49,393 nucleotides of DNA from Burkholderiales bacterium (GCA_031277215.1 JAITMR010000058.1:1-49393), one strand, 5' to 3'; shown: positions 1 through 12,873, counted from the stretch's first letter. A program made the numbers and translations. The notes: a model not told the origin generated them from the letters alone.

Positions 1-7
1 CCTGACC

Positions 8-1450
8 GTGCCGGACGCCCTGTACCCGCAGTTGCCGTCCGTTGATCGTTTGCTCCATGATGCAGCGGTAGCGCCGCTGGTGTTGCGGTACGGCCAGCGG
101 ATGGCCGCCGACGCCGCACGCGCTTTGCTTGCCGACGCCCGCGCTCATATCGCCGCGCACCGTGCCTTGCCGGAATGGACGAACGACTGGCCGACGGCGT
201 TGCAACAAACGCTGTCAGAACGAAGCGCGTCGAAACTCAAGCCCGTGTTCAACCTGACCGGCGTCGTGTTGCACACCAACCTTGGCCGCGCCCAACTGGC
301 AGAAGAAGCCGTTGAAGCCGTCCATCGCGTGATGCGTGCGCCGGTCACACTCGAATACGATCTTGACGAAGCGCAACGCGGGCATCGTGACGATACCGTC
401 GCCAATCTTTTGCGCGAGATCACCGGTGCTCAAGCGTGCTGCATCGTCAACAACAATGCCGCCGCCGTGCTGCTGATGTTCGCCGCGCTTGCCGACAGAA
501 GAGAAGCCATCGCCTCGCGTGGGGAACTCATCGAAATCGGCGGCTCATTCCGAATTCCCGACGTGATGCGGCAGGCCGGTTGCACCCTGGTCGAAGTCGG
601 AACCACCAACCGCACACATCTTGCCGACTACCGCAAGGCGATCAACGAACGCACCGCGTTGCTGGTCAAAGTCCACACGAGCAACTACCGGATCGAAGGT
701 TTCACCTCAGCCGTGTCGGAAGCCGAACTGGCTGCACTGGGGCGCGAAACCGGAATTCCCGTCGCCAGCGATTTGGGCAGCGGCGCATTGATCGACATGA
801 GCGCCTGTGGGCTTCCGGCGGAAACCATGCCGCAGCACATCCTGGCCGCCGGAGTCGATCTGGTGAGCTTTTCCGGCGACAAACTCCTGGGCGGGCCACA
901 GGCGGGAATCATCGTGGGTCGCGCCGAGGCTGTTTCGCGGCTGCAAAAACATCCGCTCAAACGCGCATTGCGCTGCGACAAAATCACACTGGCCGCGCTG
1001 GAAGCAACCTTGCGCTTATATTTGCGCCACAGTCCATCACACGATCAACTGGCGCTGTCGTTGCCGACCTTGCGTTATCTGACGCGCTTGCCCTCAGACA
1101 TCGCGCAAACCGTCGAGCGACTGCTTCCGGAGTGCCGGAAAGTGTATGGCGCTTCGTTTTATGTGGACAGTGCGCCGTGCCTGTCGCACATCGGCAGCGG
1201 CGCACTTCCGATGAACACCTTGCCGAGCCAGGCGCTGACCTTCACCGCACGCGATGGACGTGGCCGCACACTGGAAGCGCTGGCGTCCCATTGGCACGCG
1301 CAACCGAAGCCCATCCTTGGCCGCATTGCCGACAACCGCATATGGCTCGATCTGCGCTGCCTTGACGACGAAAATGAACTGATGGCGGCGTTGCGGGTGT
1401 GGGATGATGGCAACAGTGCCGACAGGGAGCGCGTCAATGGCGACGAGTAA
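8..1450 (+). CDS. selA: L-seryl-tRNA(Sec) selenium transferase
   Basis: SelA is a cytosolic PLP enzyme that converts Ser-tRNA(Sec) into Sec-tRNA(Sec) using selenophosphate. The 480-residue product has the usual family length. The segment around residues 80-95 ([14 protein letters not shown]) is typical of SelA, and the PLP lysine is expected at K292 in [14 protein letters not shown]. The GTG at position 8 is the first start visible, but the window begins only seven bases earlier, so an upstream start cannot be excluded. Its last 14 bases are also the first 14 of the next gene. selB and selC lie downstream on the same strand, so this is the first visible gene of a selenocysteine operon, interrupted by two unrelated genes. 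No selenoprotein gene was recognised in this window. Confidence 0.96.
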   Translation: MPDALYPQLPSVDRLLHDAAVAPLVLRYGQRMAADAARALLADARAHIAAHRALPEWTNDWPTALQQTLSERSASKLKPVFNLTGVVLHTNLGRAQLAEEAVEAVHRVMRAPVTLEYDLDEAQRGHRDDTVANLLREITGAQACCIVNNNAAAVLLMFAALADRREAIASRGELIEIGGSFRIPDVMRQAGCTLVEVGTTNRTHLADYRKAINERTALLVKVHTSNYRIEGFTSAVSEAELAALGRETGIPVASDLGSGALIDMSACGLPAETMPQHILAAGVDLVSFSGDKLLGGPQAGIIVGRAEAVSRLQKHPLKRALRCDKITLAALEATLRLYLRHSPSHDQLALSLPTLRYLTRLPSDIAQTVERLLPECRKVYGASFYVDSAPCLSHIGSGALPMNTLPSQALTFTARDGRGRTLEALASHWHAQPKPILGRIADNRIWLDLRCLDDENELMAALRVWDDGNSADRERVNGDE

Positions 1451-2528
1451 GAAAACCACCCGCAAGACACCTGCAAAGAAAGCCGACAAAGCCATCGCGC
1501 TTGCACCGTCGGACGGTCTGTTCGCCACAATCGCAGGCTACATCGAAGAAACCCGCCGCACTCTGGTACGGCAGGCCAACAGCACCACGGTGTATCTGTT
1601 CTGGCGTATCGGACAGCACATCAACCGCGAAATCCTGCACGATGAGCGTGCGGAATACGGACGGAAGGTTGTGTCGTCACTGGCGGCGCAATTGGTTGCC
1701 GGCTACGGGCGCAGCTACGAAGCACGCAATCTGCGCCGCATGATGCAGTTTGCCGAGCAATTCCCTGACTTCGGAATTGTGTCGCCACTGGCGACACAAT
1801 TGAGCTGGTCGCATGTCGTTGAGGTGCTGCCGTTGAAAACGCCCGAAGCCCGCCTTTTCTACCTTGGCGAGGCGGCCACTCGCCAGTTCGGCAAGCGCGA
1901 ACTGCGCCAACTCATTACCCGCAAGGCCTTCGAGCGCAAGGAAATCGCCAACGCACAATTGGCCGAGACCTCCGCCGTCCCGTTTGACACCTTCAAAGAT
2001 CCTTATCTGCTGGATGTGCTGGGGCTGCATGACGGTTATCTGGAAGCGGATTTGGAAACCGCTATCCTGCGCGAGTTGGAGAGTTTCATTCTGGAACTGG
2101 GTGGCGGGTTCTCCTTTGTTGAACGCCAGAAACGCATGATCATCGACGGCGAGGATTTCTATCTCGACCTGCTGTTCTTCCACCGCAGGCTCAAGCGTCT
2201 GCTGGCCGTAGAGTTGAAGATCGGAAAATTCGATGCCAAGCACAAAGGACAGATGGAGCTTTACCTTGGCTGGCTCGACCGCTACGAGAGGCAGGAAGGC
2301 GAAAACGCGCCTATTGGCTTGATCCTGTGTGCCGAGAAAAGCCGCGAGCAAATCGAACTTCTGCCACTGGATCGTGACAAGATCATGGTGGCCGAATACT
2401 GGACGGTGTTTCCCGAACGCCCGGTGTTCGAGCGCCGGATTCACGCATTGCTGGAAAGCGCACGCGAACAAGTGGCTCGGCGCAAGGCGTTGCTGCCGGG
2501 CACGGAGAGCACCCATGGCGACAAGTAA
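1437..2528 (+). CDS. DUF1016 / YhcG-type PDDEXK nuclease-like protein (copy 1)
   Basis: A 363-residue protein of the DUF1016 (YhcG) family: an N-terminal helical DUF1016 domain (about 25-170) and a C-terminal PDDEXK nuclease-like domain (about 185-340). The putative catalytic residues are D244 in [11 protein letters not shown] and E259/K261 in AVELKIG. The first 18 residues are a basic, Lys/Thr-rich tail ([11 protein letters not shown]). I chose ATG 1437, not the longer frame from 1404, because a GGGAG ribosome site precedes it and the next gene starts with the same peptide. It overlaps the selA stop by 14 bases and the next gene by 14 bases, so translation is probably coupled. Family members often sit near restriction or mobile genes; their activity is poorly known. 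A role in selenium metabolism is not indicated. Confidence 0.88.
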   Translation: MATSKKTTRKTPAKKADKAIALAPSDGLFATIAGYIEETRRTLVRQANSTTVYLFWRIGQHINREILHDERAEYGRKVVSSLAAQLVAGYGRSYEARNLRRMMQFAEQFPDFGIVSPLATQLSWSHVVEVLPLKTPEARLFYLGEAATRQFGKRELRQLITRKAFERKEIANAQLAETSAVPFDTFKDPYLLDVLGLHDGYLEADLETAILRELESFILELGGGFSFVERQKRMIIDGEDFYLDLLFFHRRLKRLLAVELKIGKFDAKHKGQMELYLGWLDRYERQEGENAPIGLILCAEKSREQIELLPLDRDKIMVAEYWTVFPERPVFERRIHALLESAREQVARRKALLPGTESTHGDK

Positions 2529-3594
2529 GAAAACCACTCGCAAGACATCCGCACCAGCGACACGAAAAACCGATGTGACTCAGGTCGCCACGGCGAAAGG
2601 CTACCCAGGCTTGCTGGCCGAGGTGAAAGCGCGCGTTCAGTCCGCGCAATACGCGGCACTACGAGCAGTCAACAAAGAACTGGTCAGCCTGTATTGGGAC
2701 ATCGGGCGGATGATCGTGGAGCGACAGCAGAACGAAGGTTGGGGCAAGAGTGTGGTGGAGAAACTGGCCGACGACCTGCGGGACGCCTTTCCTGGCGTGG
2801 GCGGGTTCTCGGCGCAGAACTTGTGGTACATGCGCCAGTTCTTTCAGGAGTACAGCGCCACGCCAAATCTCCAACCATTGGTTGGAGAAATCGGTTGGTC
2901 GCACAACCTGATCATTCTGTCGCGCTGCAAAGACGCACAAGAGCGCGAGTTTTATCTGCGCATGACGCGAAAATTCGGTTGGTCGAAGAATGTACTCGCG
3001 CACCAAATCGGCAACCAGAGCTACGAGAAATCGCTGCTCGGACAAACCAATTTCGACCAAACCCTGACCCCGGCCTTGCGCGCCCGAGCCAAACTGGCGG
3101 TGAAGGACGAATACGTCTTCGACTTTCTCGAACTGGGCGAGCAGCACAGTGAGCGCGAACTGGAGCGTGCGCTGATCGCCCGCATTGAGGACTTTCTGCG
3201 TGCGATGGGCGGTATGTTCTCCTTTATGGGCAGTCAGTACCGACTGGAGGTGGAAGGCAAGGAATACTTCATCGACTTGCTCTTGTTCCATCGACGCTTG
3301 CGTGCGCTGGTCGCTATCGAGTTGAAGATCGGCGAGTTCGAGCCGGAGTTTGTCGGCAAGATGCAGTTCTATCTTGCCGCGTTGGACGCACGAGTCCGAC
3401 AGGAGGACGAAAACCCGTCCATCGGCATCATTCTGTGCAAGGAGAAAACGCGCACCATCGTCGAGTACGCCTTGCACGACGCACGCAAACCCATTGGCGT
3501 AGCGACCTACGAGATCACCAAGATACTGCCGAAGAAACTGAAAGATCAATTGCCTTCGCCAGAAATCATTGCCCGATTGCTGGACGGCCTATGA
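2515..3594 (+). CDS. DUF1016 / YhcG-type PDDEXK nuclease-like protein (copy 2)
   Basis: A second, clearly diverged DUF1016 protein of 359 residues. The nuclease-like core keeps D254 in YFIDLLLFHRR and E269/K271 in AIELKIG. Apart from the N-terminal peptide [11 protein letters not shown] and the core motifs it differs widely from copy 1, so this is not a recent whole-gene duplication. ATG 2515 was chosen over the long upstream frame from 2329, which lies inside copy 1. The start overlaps the copy 1 stop by 14 bases in exactly the way copy 1 overlaps selA. The stop (TGA, 3592-3594) is 46 bases before selB. The two proteins may work as a heteromeric pair; that is inference from adjacency and coupling only. 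Confidence 0.88.
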   Translation: MATSKKTTRKTSAPATRKTDVTQVATAKGYPGLLAEVKARVQSAQYAALRAVNKELVSLYWDIGRMIVERQQNEGWGKSVVEKLADDLRDAFPGVGGFSAQNLWYMRQFFQEYSATPNLQPLVGEIGWSHNLIILSRCKDAQEREFYLRMTRKFGWSKNVLAHQIGNQSYEKSLLGQTNFDQTLTPALRARAKLAVKDEYVFDFLELGEQHSERELERALIARIEDFLRAMGGMFSFMGSQYRLEVEGKEYFIDLLLFHRRLRALVAIELKIGEFEPEFVGKMQFYLAALDARVRQEDENPSIGIILCKEKTRTIVEYALHDARKPIGVATYEITKILPKKLKDQLPSPEIIARLLDGL

Positions 3595-3640
3595 AGCGTT
3601 CCGGCACGCCTACGCCAACCTGCTCAAACACCCCACTCCC

Positions 3641-5593
3641 ATGATTTTCGTCACTGCTGGCCATGTTGATCATGGCAAAACATCGTTACTCCGGGCGCTG
3701 ACCGGCGCGGATACGGATCGGCTGCCGGAAGAAAAACGGCGCGGGATGACCATTGATCTGGGCTACGCCTATTTGCCTTTGCCGGAGGGTGAAATTCTCG
3801 GTTTCATTGACGTTCCCGGACACGAAAAATTTTTGACCAACATGCTGGCCGGGGTCGGCGGTGTTCAGCATGCGCTGCTCGTTGTTGCTTGCGACGACGG
3901 AATCATGCCGCAGACCGGGGAGCATCTGGCGATTTTGCATTTGCTGCGCATTCCGGGCTTGACCGTTGTGCTGACCAAGATCGACAGGGTTGACGCAACG
4001 CGCCGCGTTGACGTTCGCGCAGCGCTTGAACAAACATTGCGCCGTTATCTCTGGAGCAACGTTTCCTTTTTTGACGTTTCGGCGACGACTGGCGAGAACA
4101 TTGCCGCACTGAAAGCGCACTTGCACACGCTGGTATCGCGTTGCGTGGAAGCGGATGCCCGTCGTTTCCGGTTGGCGATTGACCGCGCTTTTCATGTACA
4201 CGGCGCGGGTCTTGTTGTCACCGGCACGGCTTTTGGTGGTCGTATCAGCACGGGCGAGACGCTGTGGTTGACGGGGGCTGAACGCCCGGTTCGGGTGCGC
4301 CATCTTCATGCGCAAAACCATCCGGTTGAAACCGCGCATGCCGGTCAGCGCATTGCGCTGAATCTTGTCGGCGACGTTCACAAGGACAGTATTGCTCGCG
4401 GCGATTGGCTGTTGTCCGAGGCGCCGCCTCCGCCGGTGAACCGTTGTCTGGTTGCGCTTGAACTTCTTGATCCGGCCTCTTTTTCGCAATCGTCGCAGAA
4501 TGTTCATCTGCACCACGCTGCCCGTCATCTGACCGGGCGTTTGTCGTTGTTGCACTCACCTGAAGCTGCAACAAAAAGCATGCTGTGTGAACTGGTGCTT
4601 GACACGCCGCTGCATCTGGTCGATGGAGATGTGCTGGTTGTGCGTGATGTCAGCGCCAGACACACACTGGGCGGCGCACGCGTGCTGTCGTTGGCGTCGC
4701 CGCGACGAGGCAAACGACAACCGGCGTTTTTGCACTGGCTTTTACGTCGCGCCGAAACGAACGACGACCATGACGTGTTGGCATTGTGGTTGCAACAGGG
4801 CGCGGTTGATCTGAATGCGTTTGCCTGGGCGCGGCAATTAACGGCTCCCGTGTTACAAGCCTTGCTGCATGCTTCCGGCGCACTCATCAAGGGCGGTTAT
4901 GCGATGGACGCGGCGCTGGCCGAACAACAATGCGACAGCCTTATCGCAGCGCTGGCCGAAACACACGCACGAACGCCGGAACACCTTGGCGTCGGGCGTG
5001 CGCGGCTACGGCGAATGGCGCTGCCGAATACGCCGGAAGCGCTGGTGTTTGCGCATATGGACCGTTTGCTGGCGGAGAAGCGCCTGGTGAACACCCACGG
5101 CTGGCTGCATTTGCCGCAACATCGGCTTGCATTTACCGCCGAAGAAGATGTGCTGTGGCAACGGCTGTTGCCACTCTTTCACGAACCGCCGTGCTGGGTG
5201 CGTGATCTTGCGAAGGCGGCGCATGTTTCTGAAGAGACCGTGCGCACGTTGTTGCACAAAGCGGCAAGGTTGGGGCATGTTGTTGCCATTGTCCGTGACC
5301 GCTATTACCTGGCCTCACAAATCGCCCGTATGGCTCAGACCGTCCGCGATGCTGCTGCCAACGACGAAGGCAGTATGGAAACGGCGGCCTTGCGCCATCA
5401 TTTCGGCGTTGGCCGTAAACTGGCGATACAGATTCTCGAATTTTTCGACCGGAGCGGTTTTACCCGCCGACAAGGCAACCGCCATCTGCTGCGCGATGCG
5501 GAGTTGTTTGCGATGGATGACGGCGTAAACACGCCCGACGATAGGCGCGGCAATGAATTTCCGGTATCCTTCGAGCCTGACAGCGGCTCGTAG
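3641..5593 (+). CDS. selB: Selenocysteine-specific elongation factor SelB
   Basis: SelB is the EF-Tu-like GTPase that delivers Sec-tRNA(Sec) to UGA codons marked by a SECIS hairpin. The 650-residue product starts with the G1 loop [10 protein letters not shown] (residues 6-15), followed by DVPGHE (G3) and TKID (G4). Beta-barrel domains follow, then a C-terminal half of winged-helix repeats expected to bind SECIS RNA (for example the region ending near [10 protein letters not shown]). ATG 3641 is placed by homology of the N-terminus ([13 protein letters not shown]). The frame stays open upstream to ATG 3569, but that would add 24 residues and overlap copy 2 of DUF1016. No strong ribosome site precedes 3641, which may reflect the nuclease-pair insertion. 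The stop is five bases before selC. Confidence 0.95.
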   Translation: MIFVTAGHVDHGKTSLLRALTGADTDRLPEEKRRGMTIDLGYAYLPLPEGEILGFIDVPGHEKFLTNMLAGVGGVQHALLVVACDDGIMPQTGEHLAILHLLRIPGLTVVLTKIDRVDATRRVDVRAALEQTLRRYLWSNVSFFDVSATTGENIAALKAHLHTLVSRCVEADARRFRLAIDRAFHVHGAGLVVTGTAFGGRISTGETLWLTGAERPVRVRHLHAQNHPVETAHAGQRIALNLVGDVHKDSIARGDWLLSEAPPPPVNRCLVALELLDPASFSQSSQNVHLHHAARHLTGRLSLLHSPEAATKSMLCELVLDTPLHLVDGDVLVVRDVSARHTLGGARVLSLASPRRGKRQPAFLHWLLRRAETNDDHDVLALWLQQGAVDLNAFAWARQLTAPVLQALLHASGALIKGGYAMDAALAEQQCDSLIAALAETHARTPEHLGVGRARLRRMALPNTPEALVFAHMDRLLAEKRLVNTHGWLHLPQHRLAFTAEEDVLWQRLLPLFHEPPCWVRDLAKAAHVSEETVRTLLHKAARLGHVVAIVRDRYYLASQIARMAQTVRDAAANDEGSMETAALRHHFGVGRKLAIQILEFFDRSGFTRRQGNRHLLRDAELFAMDDGVNTPDDRRGNEFPVSFEPDSGS

Positions 5594-5598
5594 CACAC

Positions 5599-5693
5599 GG
5601 AAGAGCAACGTCCCCGGTGGGGCGGCTGGACTTCAAATCCAGATGGGGCTGCCAGCAGTCCCGGGCAGGTTCGACTCCTGTGCTCTTCCGCCA
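5599..5693 (+). tRNA. selC: tRNA-Sec (anticodon TCA)
   Basis: This is a 95-base selenocysteine tRNA including the encoded CCA. It has an extended acceptor stem (GGAAGAGC pairing with GCTCTTCC), a long variable arm, and the anticodon TCA at 5633-5635 in the loop CTTCAAA closed by CTGGA/TCCAG. The body closely resembles the E. coli selC gene as remembered. It begins five bases after the selB stop and probably shares its transcript, so the locus encodes SelA, SelB and the tRNA together. selD (selenophosphate synthetase) is not in the window. Confidence 0.97.
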
Positions 5694-5695
5694 AT

Positions 5696-5725
5696 AAAAA
5701 AAGAGACCGGGGTTATCCGATCTCT
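5696..5725 (-). terminator. Rho-independent terminator of tRNA-Arg
   Basis: Read on the minus strand, a nine-pair stem (AGAGATCGG with CCGGTCTCT, one G-T wobble) with a six-base loop is followed by a run of T (complement of 5696-5701). It lies directly downstream of tRNA-Arg. On the plus strand there is no T run after the hairpin, so it is not an obvious terminator for selC. Confidence 0.8.
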
Positions 5726-5731
5726 TGAAAA

Positions 5732-5808
5732 TGGCGCGCCCGGCAGGATTCGAACCCACGACCCCCTGGTTCGTAGCCAGGTACTCTATCCAACTGAGCT
5801 ACGGGCGC
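5732..5808 (-). tRNA. tRNA-Arg (anticodon ACG)
   Basis: A 77-base tRNA on the minus strand with encoded CCA. The acceptor stem is GCGCCCG/CGGGCGC with discriminator G. The T arm contains GGTTCGAATC and the anticodon ACG (complement of 5772-5774) sits in a loop closed by CCTGG/CCAGG. It converges on selC, separated by its own terminator. Confidence 0.97.
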
Positions 5809-5869
5809 AAGGGGCGCATTATAACAAATTCGGCGGCGGGATGCGCGGTTTTGGCTCGGTTTCGAAGGA

Positions 5870-6412
5870 CTACGGCTTTTTCAGGAAGGCGGCGGGTAAT
5901 GTCCAGCGGGAATTGGCAAAAGCGCCCAGCCAGCGTTGACGCTCCTTGGGAATTTGCTCGCCGACGCTGAGTTTCGGGTTCGGCTGAAAGCGGTAGGTGT
6001 ACTCGTAAGCCACCAGCCCTTCGGCTTCTTTTGGCTTTATGTAATAGAAAATTTTGTATTCCATCAGCTTGGTGCCTTCCGGATGATGGAGGTAGCTGAC
6101 CAGTGCCTCATCGCCACGCGCCACAGACTTTTCGGCGGTATTGGCCGGGTTTTGTTTGATCGTGGCGTCAAGCAGCGCACCGGTGCCGCGCACGTCGGTC
6201 AGGTGCGGATAATGGCGGAACGTTATTTTTCGCGTCCAGTCGGAAGCGTTTTCGCGCTGCGGAATGTATTCGACAATCTGAATCGCGCTATCGAGGTCCT
6301 CGCTGATTTTTTTGTAAAAATCGCCGTCGAAGGCGACGGAATTTTCCTGCGCTTGCGCACCGCAGGCGATGAAAACGGACAACAAAACGAAGTGTTTAAT
6401 AAAAGGTTTCAT
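5870..6412 (-). CDS. Exported protein of unknown function
   Basis: I do not recognise this 180-residue protein. It has a clear signal peptide (MKPFIKH, then a hydrophobic core, cleavage probably after AQA near residue 22). The mature part is rich in charged and aromatic residues, with KITFRHYPHL and YKIFYYIKPKE segments, and has no lipobox or membrane segment. It therefore looks periplasmic. It starts 24 bases after the lolA stop on the same strand, so it probably belongs to the ftsK-lolA transcript. The location hints at an envelope role, which is inference only. A Phyre/AlphaFold-type fold search would be the next evidence. Confidence 0.8.
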   Translation of the reverse strand: MKPFIKHFVLLSVFIACGAQAQENSVAFDGDFYKKISEDLDSAIQIVEYIPQRENASDWTRKITFRHYPHLTDVRGTGALLDATIKQNPANTAEKSVARGDEALVSYLHHPEGTKLMEYKIFYYIKPKEAEGLVAYEYTYRFQPNPKLSVGEQIPKERQRWLGAFANSRWTLPAAFLKKP

Positions 6413-6436
6413 GAAAATATTGAAAGAAAGTTAATG

Positions 6437-7084
6437 TCAATTTTTTTCGCCGATGATGTCGGAACCGGCAGGTGGCGTGAAAGTAAACAGGTTGGGATTG
6501 AGTTCAGGGTTGTACTCAACGTAACGGAAACGGGTCAGAATTTTCTGGCCGAAGGTATCGTTGAGCTCCAGCGCGGCGAGTTTGCCTTGCGAAAAGCCCA
6601 GCTTGATGTCGGTAAACCCCGCTTCTTTATCGCGCGGCTTCGCCTGCAACCAACGCAACCCTTGATCGTCAGGCAGTGCGGTCAATTCAAAAGTGCGTTC
6701 GACCTCTTTATCACCGGCCAACAACGCCGCCGGTGTTCCGCCCAACGCCTGCGCGTGGGTGCGTACGATGACTTGTTCGAGATCTGGGTCAAAGAACCAG
6801 ACACGGGCACCGTCGCTGACGACCAACTGCGCGTAAGGCTTTTCGGTGCTCCAGCGAAATTTCCCGGGGCGCGACAACAACAATGTGCCTTGAACGTTTT
6901 GCGTTTGCTGCTGTCTTTTTCCAGCGGTGACTTGCACGAACTCAGCGCGCACGGTCTTGGTGTCGCGCACGAAAGCGCGCAGGTCATCAAGCGCGTTGGC
7001 AGCGAAAGCGGGCGCGGTGAGCAACAACACCAGTGCGCCGCAGAAAACAACGAATGGATGAAACATCAAAGCACTTTTCTTCAT
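6437..7084 (-). CDS. lolA: Outer-membrane lipoprotein carrier protein LolA
   Basis: LolA is the periplasmic chaperone that takes lipoproteins from LolCDE and hands them to the outer-membrane receptor LolB. The 215-residue precursor starts at ATG 7084 (MKKSALMFHPF), followed by a hydrophobic signal sequence cleaved near AFA-ANALDDL. The mature protein has the family hallmarks: an early FVQ segment (AEFVQVTAG), GTLLLSRPGKFRW, VWFFDPDLEQV, and a C-terminal RF-x-Y/N-L-F-F pattern. The frame is open 20 codons further upstream, but those overlap the ftsK stop and add no signal sequence. Only ten bases separate it from ftsK, a common bacterial arrangement. Minor annotation risk is limited to the start. 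Confidence 0.94.
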   Translation of the reverse strand: MKKSALMFHPFVVFCGALVLLLTAPAFAANALDDLRAFVRDTKTVRAEFVQVTAGKRQQQTQNVQGTLLLSRPGKFRWSTEKPYAQLVVSDGARVWFFDPDLEQVIVRTHAQALGGTPAALLAGDKEVERTFELTALPDDQGLRWLQAKPRDKEAGFTDIKLGFSQGKLAALELNDTFGQKILTRFRYVEYNPELNPNLFTFTPPAGSDIIGEKN

Positions 7085-7094
7085 AATGGAACAG

Positions 7095-10623
<3,529 letters not shown>

Positions 10624-10636
10624 TTCCGCGTTTAAA

Positions 10637-11347
10637 ATGACTTCCCTCACGCGGCTGTCCGATCTGAAAACGCTGTGGCAGCGGCAGGAATCAGAGGCCG
10701 GAAAACAGGCATCAGAAAAGCATCATTTCGCGCAGAAGCGCGGTGCCAAAGCCCCCTTTCCAAAGGGGGTGGCAGCGAAGTCGACGGGAGTTTGCAGCTC
10801 ACACGCGAAACACGATGTGGATTTTCAACGCCGGATGCGCGACGAAGAAGTTGTGCCGTTGCCGCCGTCGCGACGGATTGTCACCGAGACACCGCGACCG
10901 GCGCCCATACCGAAACAACGGTTGCGCGATGAAATCGAAGTGCTGGCGCTCGCCAAATACGGCAAGTCACCATCACCGATGACCTGGGATATCGGTCAGG
11001 AGTTGGAAGACGATCAGACATTTTTGCGCACCGGTTTGTCGCCCGATATTTTGCGTAAACTTCGGCGCGGTCAATGGGCGATTCAAAGCGAACTGGACTT
11101 GCACGGAATGATTGTTGACGAAGCGCACGATGCGCTGGTCGATTTTCTGGTCGAAGCGCGTTCGCATGGGCTGCGTTGTGTGCGCATCATTCACGGCAAA
11201 GGCTTGACCTCGCCGGACAAAACGCCGGTACTGAAAGGCAAAGTGCGGCGCTGGCTGGCGTTGTGGGACGGCGTGTTAGCGTATTGCGAAGCGGCGCACC
11301 ATTCTGGCGGCAGTGGCGCGGTACTTGTTTTGTTGCAGGGACGGTGA
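10637..11347 (+). CDS. Smr-domain protein
   Basis: The 236-residue protein ends in an Smr domain (about 150-236): the DLHGM motif (ELDLHGMIVDEA) and RIIHGKG are the hallmarks of Smr nicking-endonuclease or RNA-acting domains. The N-terminal half matches stand-alone proteobacterial Smr proteins (WDIGQELEDDQTFLRTGLS). Between residues about 18 and 65 the sequence is low-complexity and looks foreign. The DNA there contains a perfect CCCCCTTT/AAAGGGGG hairpin (10752-10769) that recurs as an intergenic repeat elsewhere, which suggests an in-frame repeat insertion. The gene probably shares the trxB transcript. Substrate is unknown. Confidence 0.88.
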   Translation: MTSLTRLSDLKTLWQRQESEAGKQASEKHHFAQKRGAKAPFPKGVAAKSTGVCSSHAKHDVDFQRRMRDEEVVPLPPSRRIVTETPRPAPIPKQRLRDEIEVLALAKYGKSPSPMTWDIGQELEDDQTFLRTGLSPDILRKLRRGQWAIQSELDLHGMIVDEAHDALVDFLVEARSHGLRCVRIIHGKGLTSPDKTPVLKGKVRRWLALWDGVLAYCEAAHHSGGSGAVLVLLQGR

Positions 11348-11633
11348 ATTTCAGGAATCAGGTGCCAGAGGTCAAGGATTAGAAAATTAACCGCATAGAA
11401 CGTATAGAGCACAAAAGAACCTCCGAACAATTCGTTTGCACCCATTTTCACCGTAAAAGAAAAACGGGCAACCACAACTCGCCTATCTGTCTATGGCCAC
11501 AAGTTATGGGATCAAAAGAATGGGAAGCAGCAGCTATGTTAATACAGTAACGCCTTCTTAAAGAAAATTTTTCAAACGATTAGAAAAAGACTCTCTTCAA
11601 GAAAACCGTATGACTGGCTACATCCCCCATAGC
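11348..11633. other. Intergenic region with heptad repeat at left edge
   Basis: There is no convincing gene. A minus-oriented heptad array (units ending in CAG or CAA on the plus strand) occupies about 11350-11382, right after the smr stop. The remainder becomes AT-rich and marks the entry to the accessory patch. I see no tRNA, terminator with a T run, or integrase. Confidence 0.5.
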
Positions 11634-12299
11634 TTACTCATAGAATTTGCTATCGAGCAGTTGCCAATTACCTGTCCCTGTATCGTACTTCAATTTAACG
11701 TAATAGCTTGTTCTTATCTTGGCTCCGAAGCTGTTCTGTGAGTCTACATACGCCCAAACATCATGAGTACAATCTCCAAGATATTTGGTCTTCACATCAC
11801 GGTCAATACCAGAAGGGAAATCTGCACTAGCGGGTGCCTTAAGGCGCCTTTTTACAAATGATTGCGACATCACAAAAGCCATCCCTTCGTTGCGGCACGT
11901 TATTTCGTCTCTCTTTGCCTTTTCCGCTGCCTTCTTTCTGGCTTCTTCGGCTTCACGTTCCTTCCTTTTTTCTTCGAGTTCAGCTTCATATGCCTTCCTT
12001 CTTTCCTCGAGAGCGACAGCCTTCTCTTGCTGTTCTTTATAATATGCTGATCGCTGATCCACCGTCATTTGGGAAACTCTTTTTTCTTCTGCTTCCCTTT
12101 GTCTGTCGCCAACAGAAATAGCAACCAACGACACAATGAAGAGCGAAAATACAATTATTAATGCATATTTAAGACACCCTGACTTCTTTTTTATCGGAGC
12201 TATCGGAACTGCAAACGGTTCTGGTCGTTTACATTTGGGACATTCCGCAGCTTTATCGCTCACACTCGTATTGCAGTCGGGGCATTTGACAAGTGGCAT
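11634..12299 (-). CDS. Zinc-ribbon membrane protein with coiled coil, unknown function
   Basis: The 221-residue protein is modular. A zinc ribbon with two CxxC knuckles (KCPDC at 5-9 and ECPKC at about 19-23) comes first. A single membrane helix follows (about 45-63, LKYALIIVFSLFIVSLVAI). Then there is a long charged coiled coil (about 70-130, rich in E, K, R and A), and a C-terminal globular part with FVKRRLKAPASADFP, TYxVKLKYDxxTGNW-like features. The C-terminal motif resembles a region often seen in small phage- or island-borne membrane proteins, but I cannot name the family with confidence. Base composition is AT-richer than flanking genes. It lies 19 bases from the lipoprotein gene on the same strand. 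Confidence 0.75.
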   Translation of the reverse strand: MPLVKCPDCNTSVSDKAAECPKCKRPEPFAVPIAPIKKKSGCLKYALIIVFSLFIVSLVAISVGDRQREAEEKRVSQMTVDQRSAYYKEQQEKAVALEERRKAYEAELEEKRKEREAEEARKKAAEKAKRDEITCRNEGMAFVMSQSFVKRRLKAPASADFPSGIDRDVKTKYLGDCTHDVWAYVDSQNSFGAKIRTSYYVKLKYDTGTGNWQLLDSKFYE

Positions 12300-12318
12300 G
12301 GTGTACCTCGCAATGGTT

Positions 12319-12873
12319 TTATTGTTGTTCGCAAGATTTTATTTTGTCTGAAACCCTGCTTAGCGTTTCATATATTTCAGCCGCTGGCCCTCCGGGAAGC
12401 GCGGAAGCTGGATTGAAACCATCGTTCATCAAGTATCCGGTGCTTTGCTGAGCCCAAGTAATATTGCTGAAAACAAGCATTGTTGAACCATTGGAAGATG
12501 TGGACTTTAGGTCGAACTTTGTGAAGCGGGTCAGAAACATGGACGTATATGCCTCTACTCCCGTCGCTATCAATGTTTCGCTTTTCTCGTCGATCAATTT
12601 GAAAAACTCTCCACCGGGCTCAACAGACTGTCTTGTGATGCCTCTAGTTCCCACCATTAACGACGAATCTTGAAGCCTGACAGATCTGTTTTGTATGTTG
12701 TCAGCTACGCAAATTTTTCGCTTTGAAAAATCAGCGCTGCTTTTATAGGTGAATGCCGCCTTGTCTAAATAAGGTCGGTCGCCCGTAGTAACTGAAGCGT
12801 TGCTTGGCAACTCAATCGTTTGACATCCTGAAGCAATAAGAACCACAAGGGCACAATAAAACCATCTGCTCAT
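12319..12873 (-). CDS. Predicted lipoprotein of unknown function
   Basis: The 184-residue protein begins MSRWFYCALVVLIASGC, giving a lipobox (IASGC) with the lipidated cysteine at about residue 17. ATG 12873 was chosen because a perfect AGGAGG ribosome site precedes it; a longer frame reaches 12915. The mature part has no family I recognise. It contains MFLTRFTKFDLKST and NITWAQQSTG stretches that suggest a beta-rich fold. It precedes the zinc-ribbon gene on the same strand and faces the XRE regulator across an 88-base gap. Composition is AT-rich relative to the core genes. Confidence 0.75.
   Translation of the reverse strand: MSRWFYCALVVLIASGCQTIELPSNASVTTGDRPYLDKAAFTYKSSADFSKRKICVADNIQNRSVRLQDSSLMVGTRGITRQSVEPGGEFFKLIDEKSETLIATGVEAYTSMFLTRFTKFDLKSTSSNGSTMLVFSNITWAQQSTGYLMNDGFNPASALPGGPAAEIYETLSRVSDKIKSCEQQ

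Noticed and set aside
5553-5970. Plus-strand frames spanning selC and the tRNA-Arg region
   Set aside because: They are translations of tRNA sequence ([10 protein letters not shown] type), a common annotation artefact.
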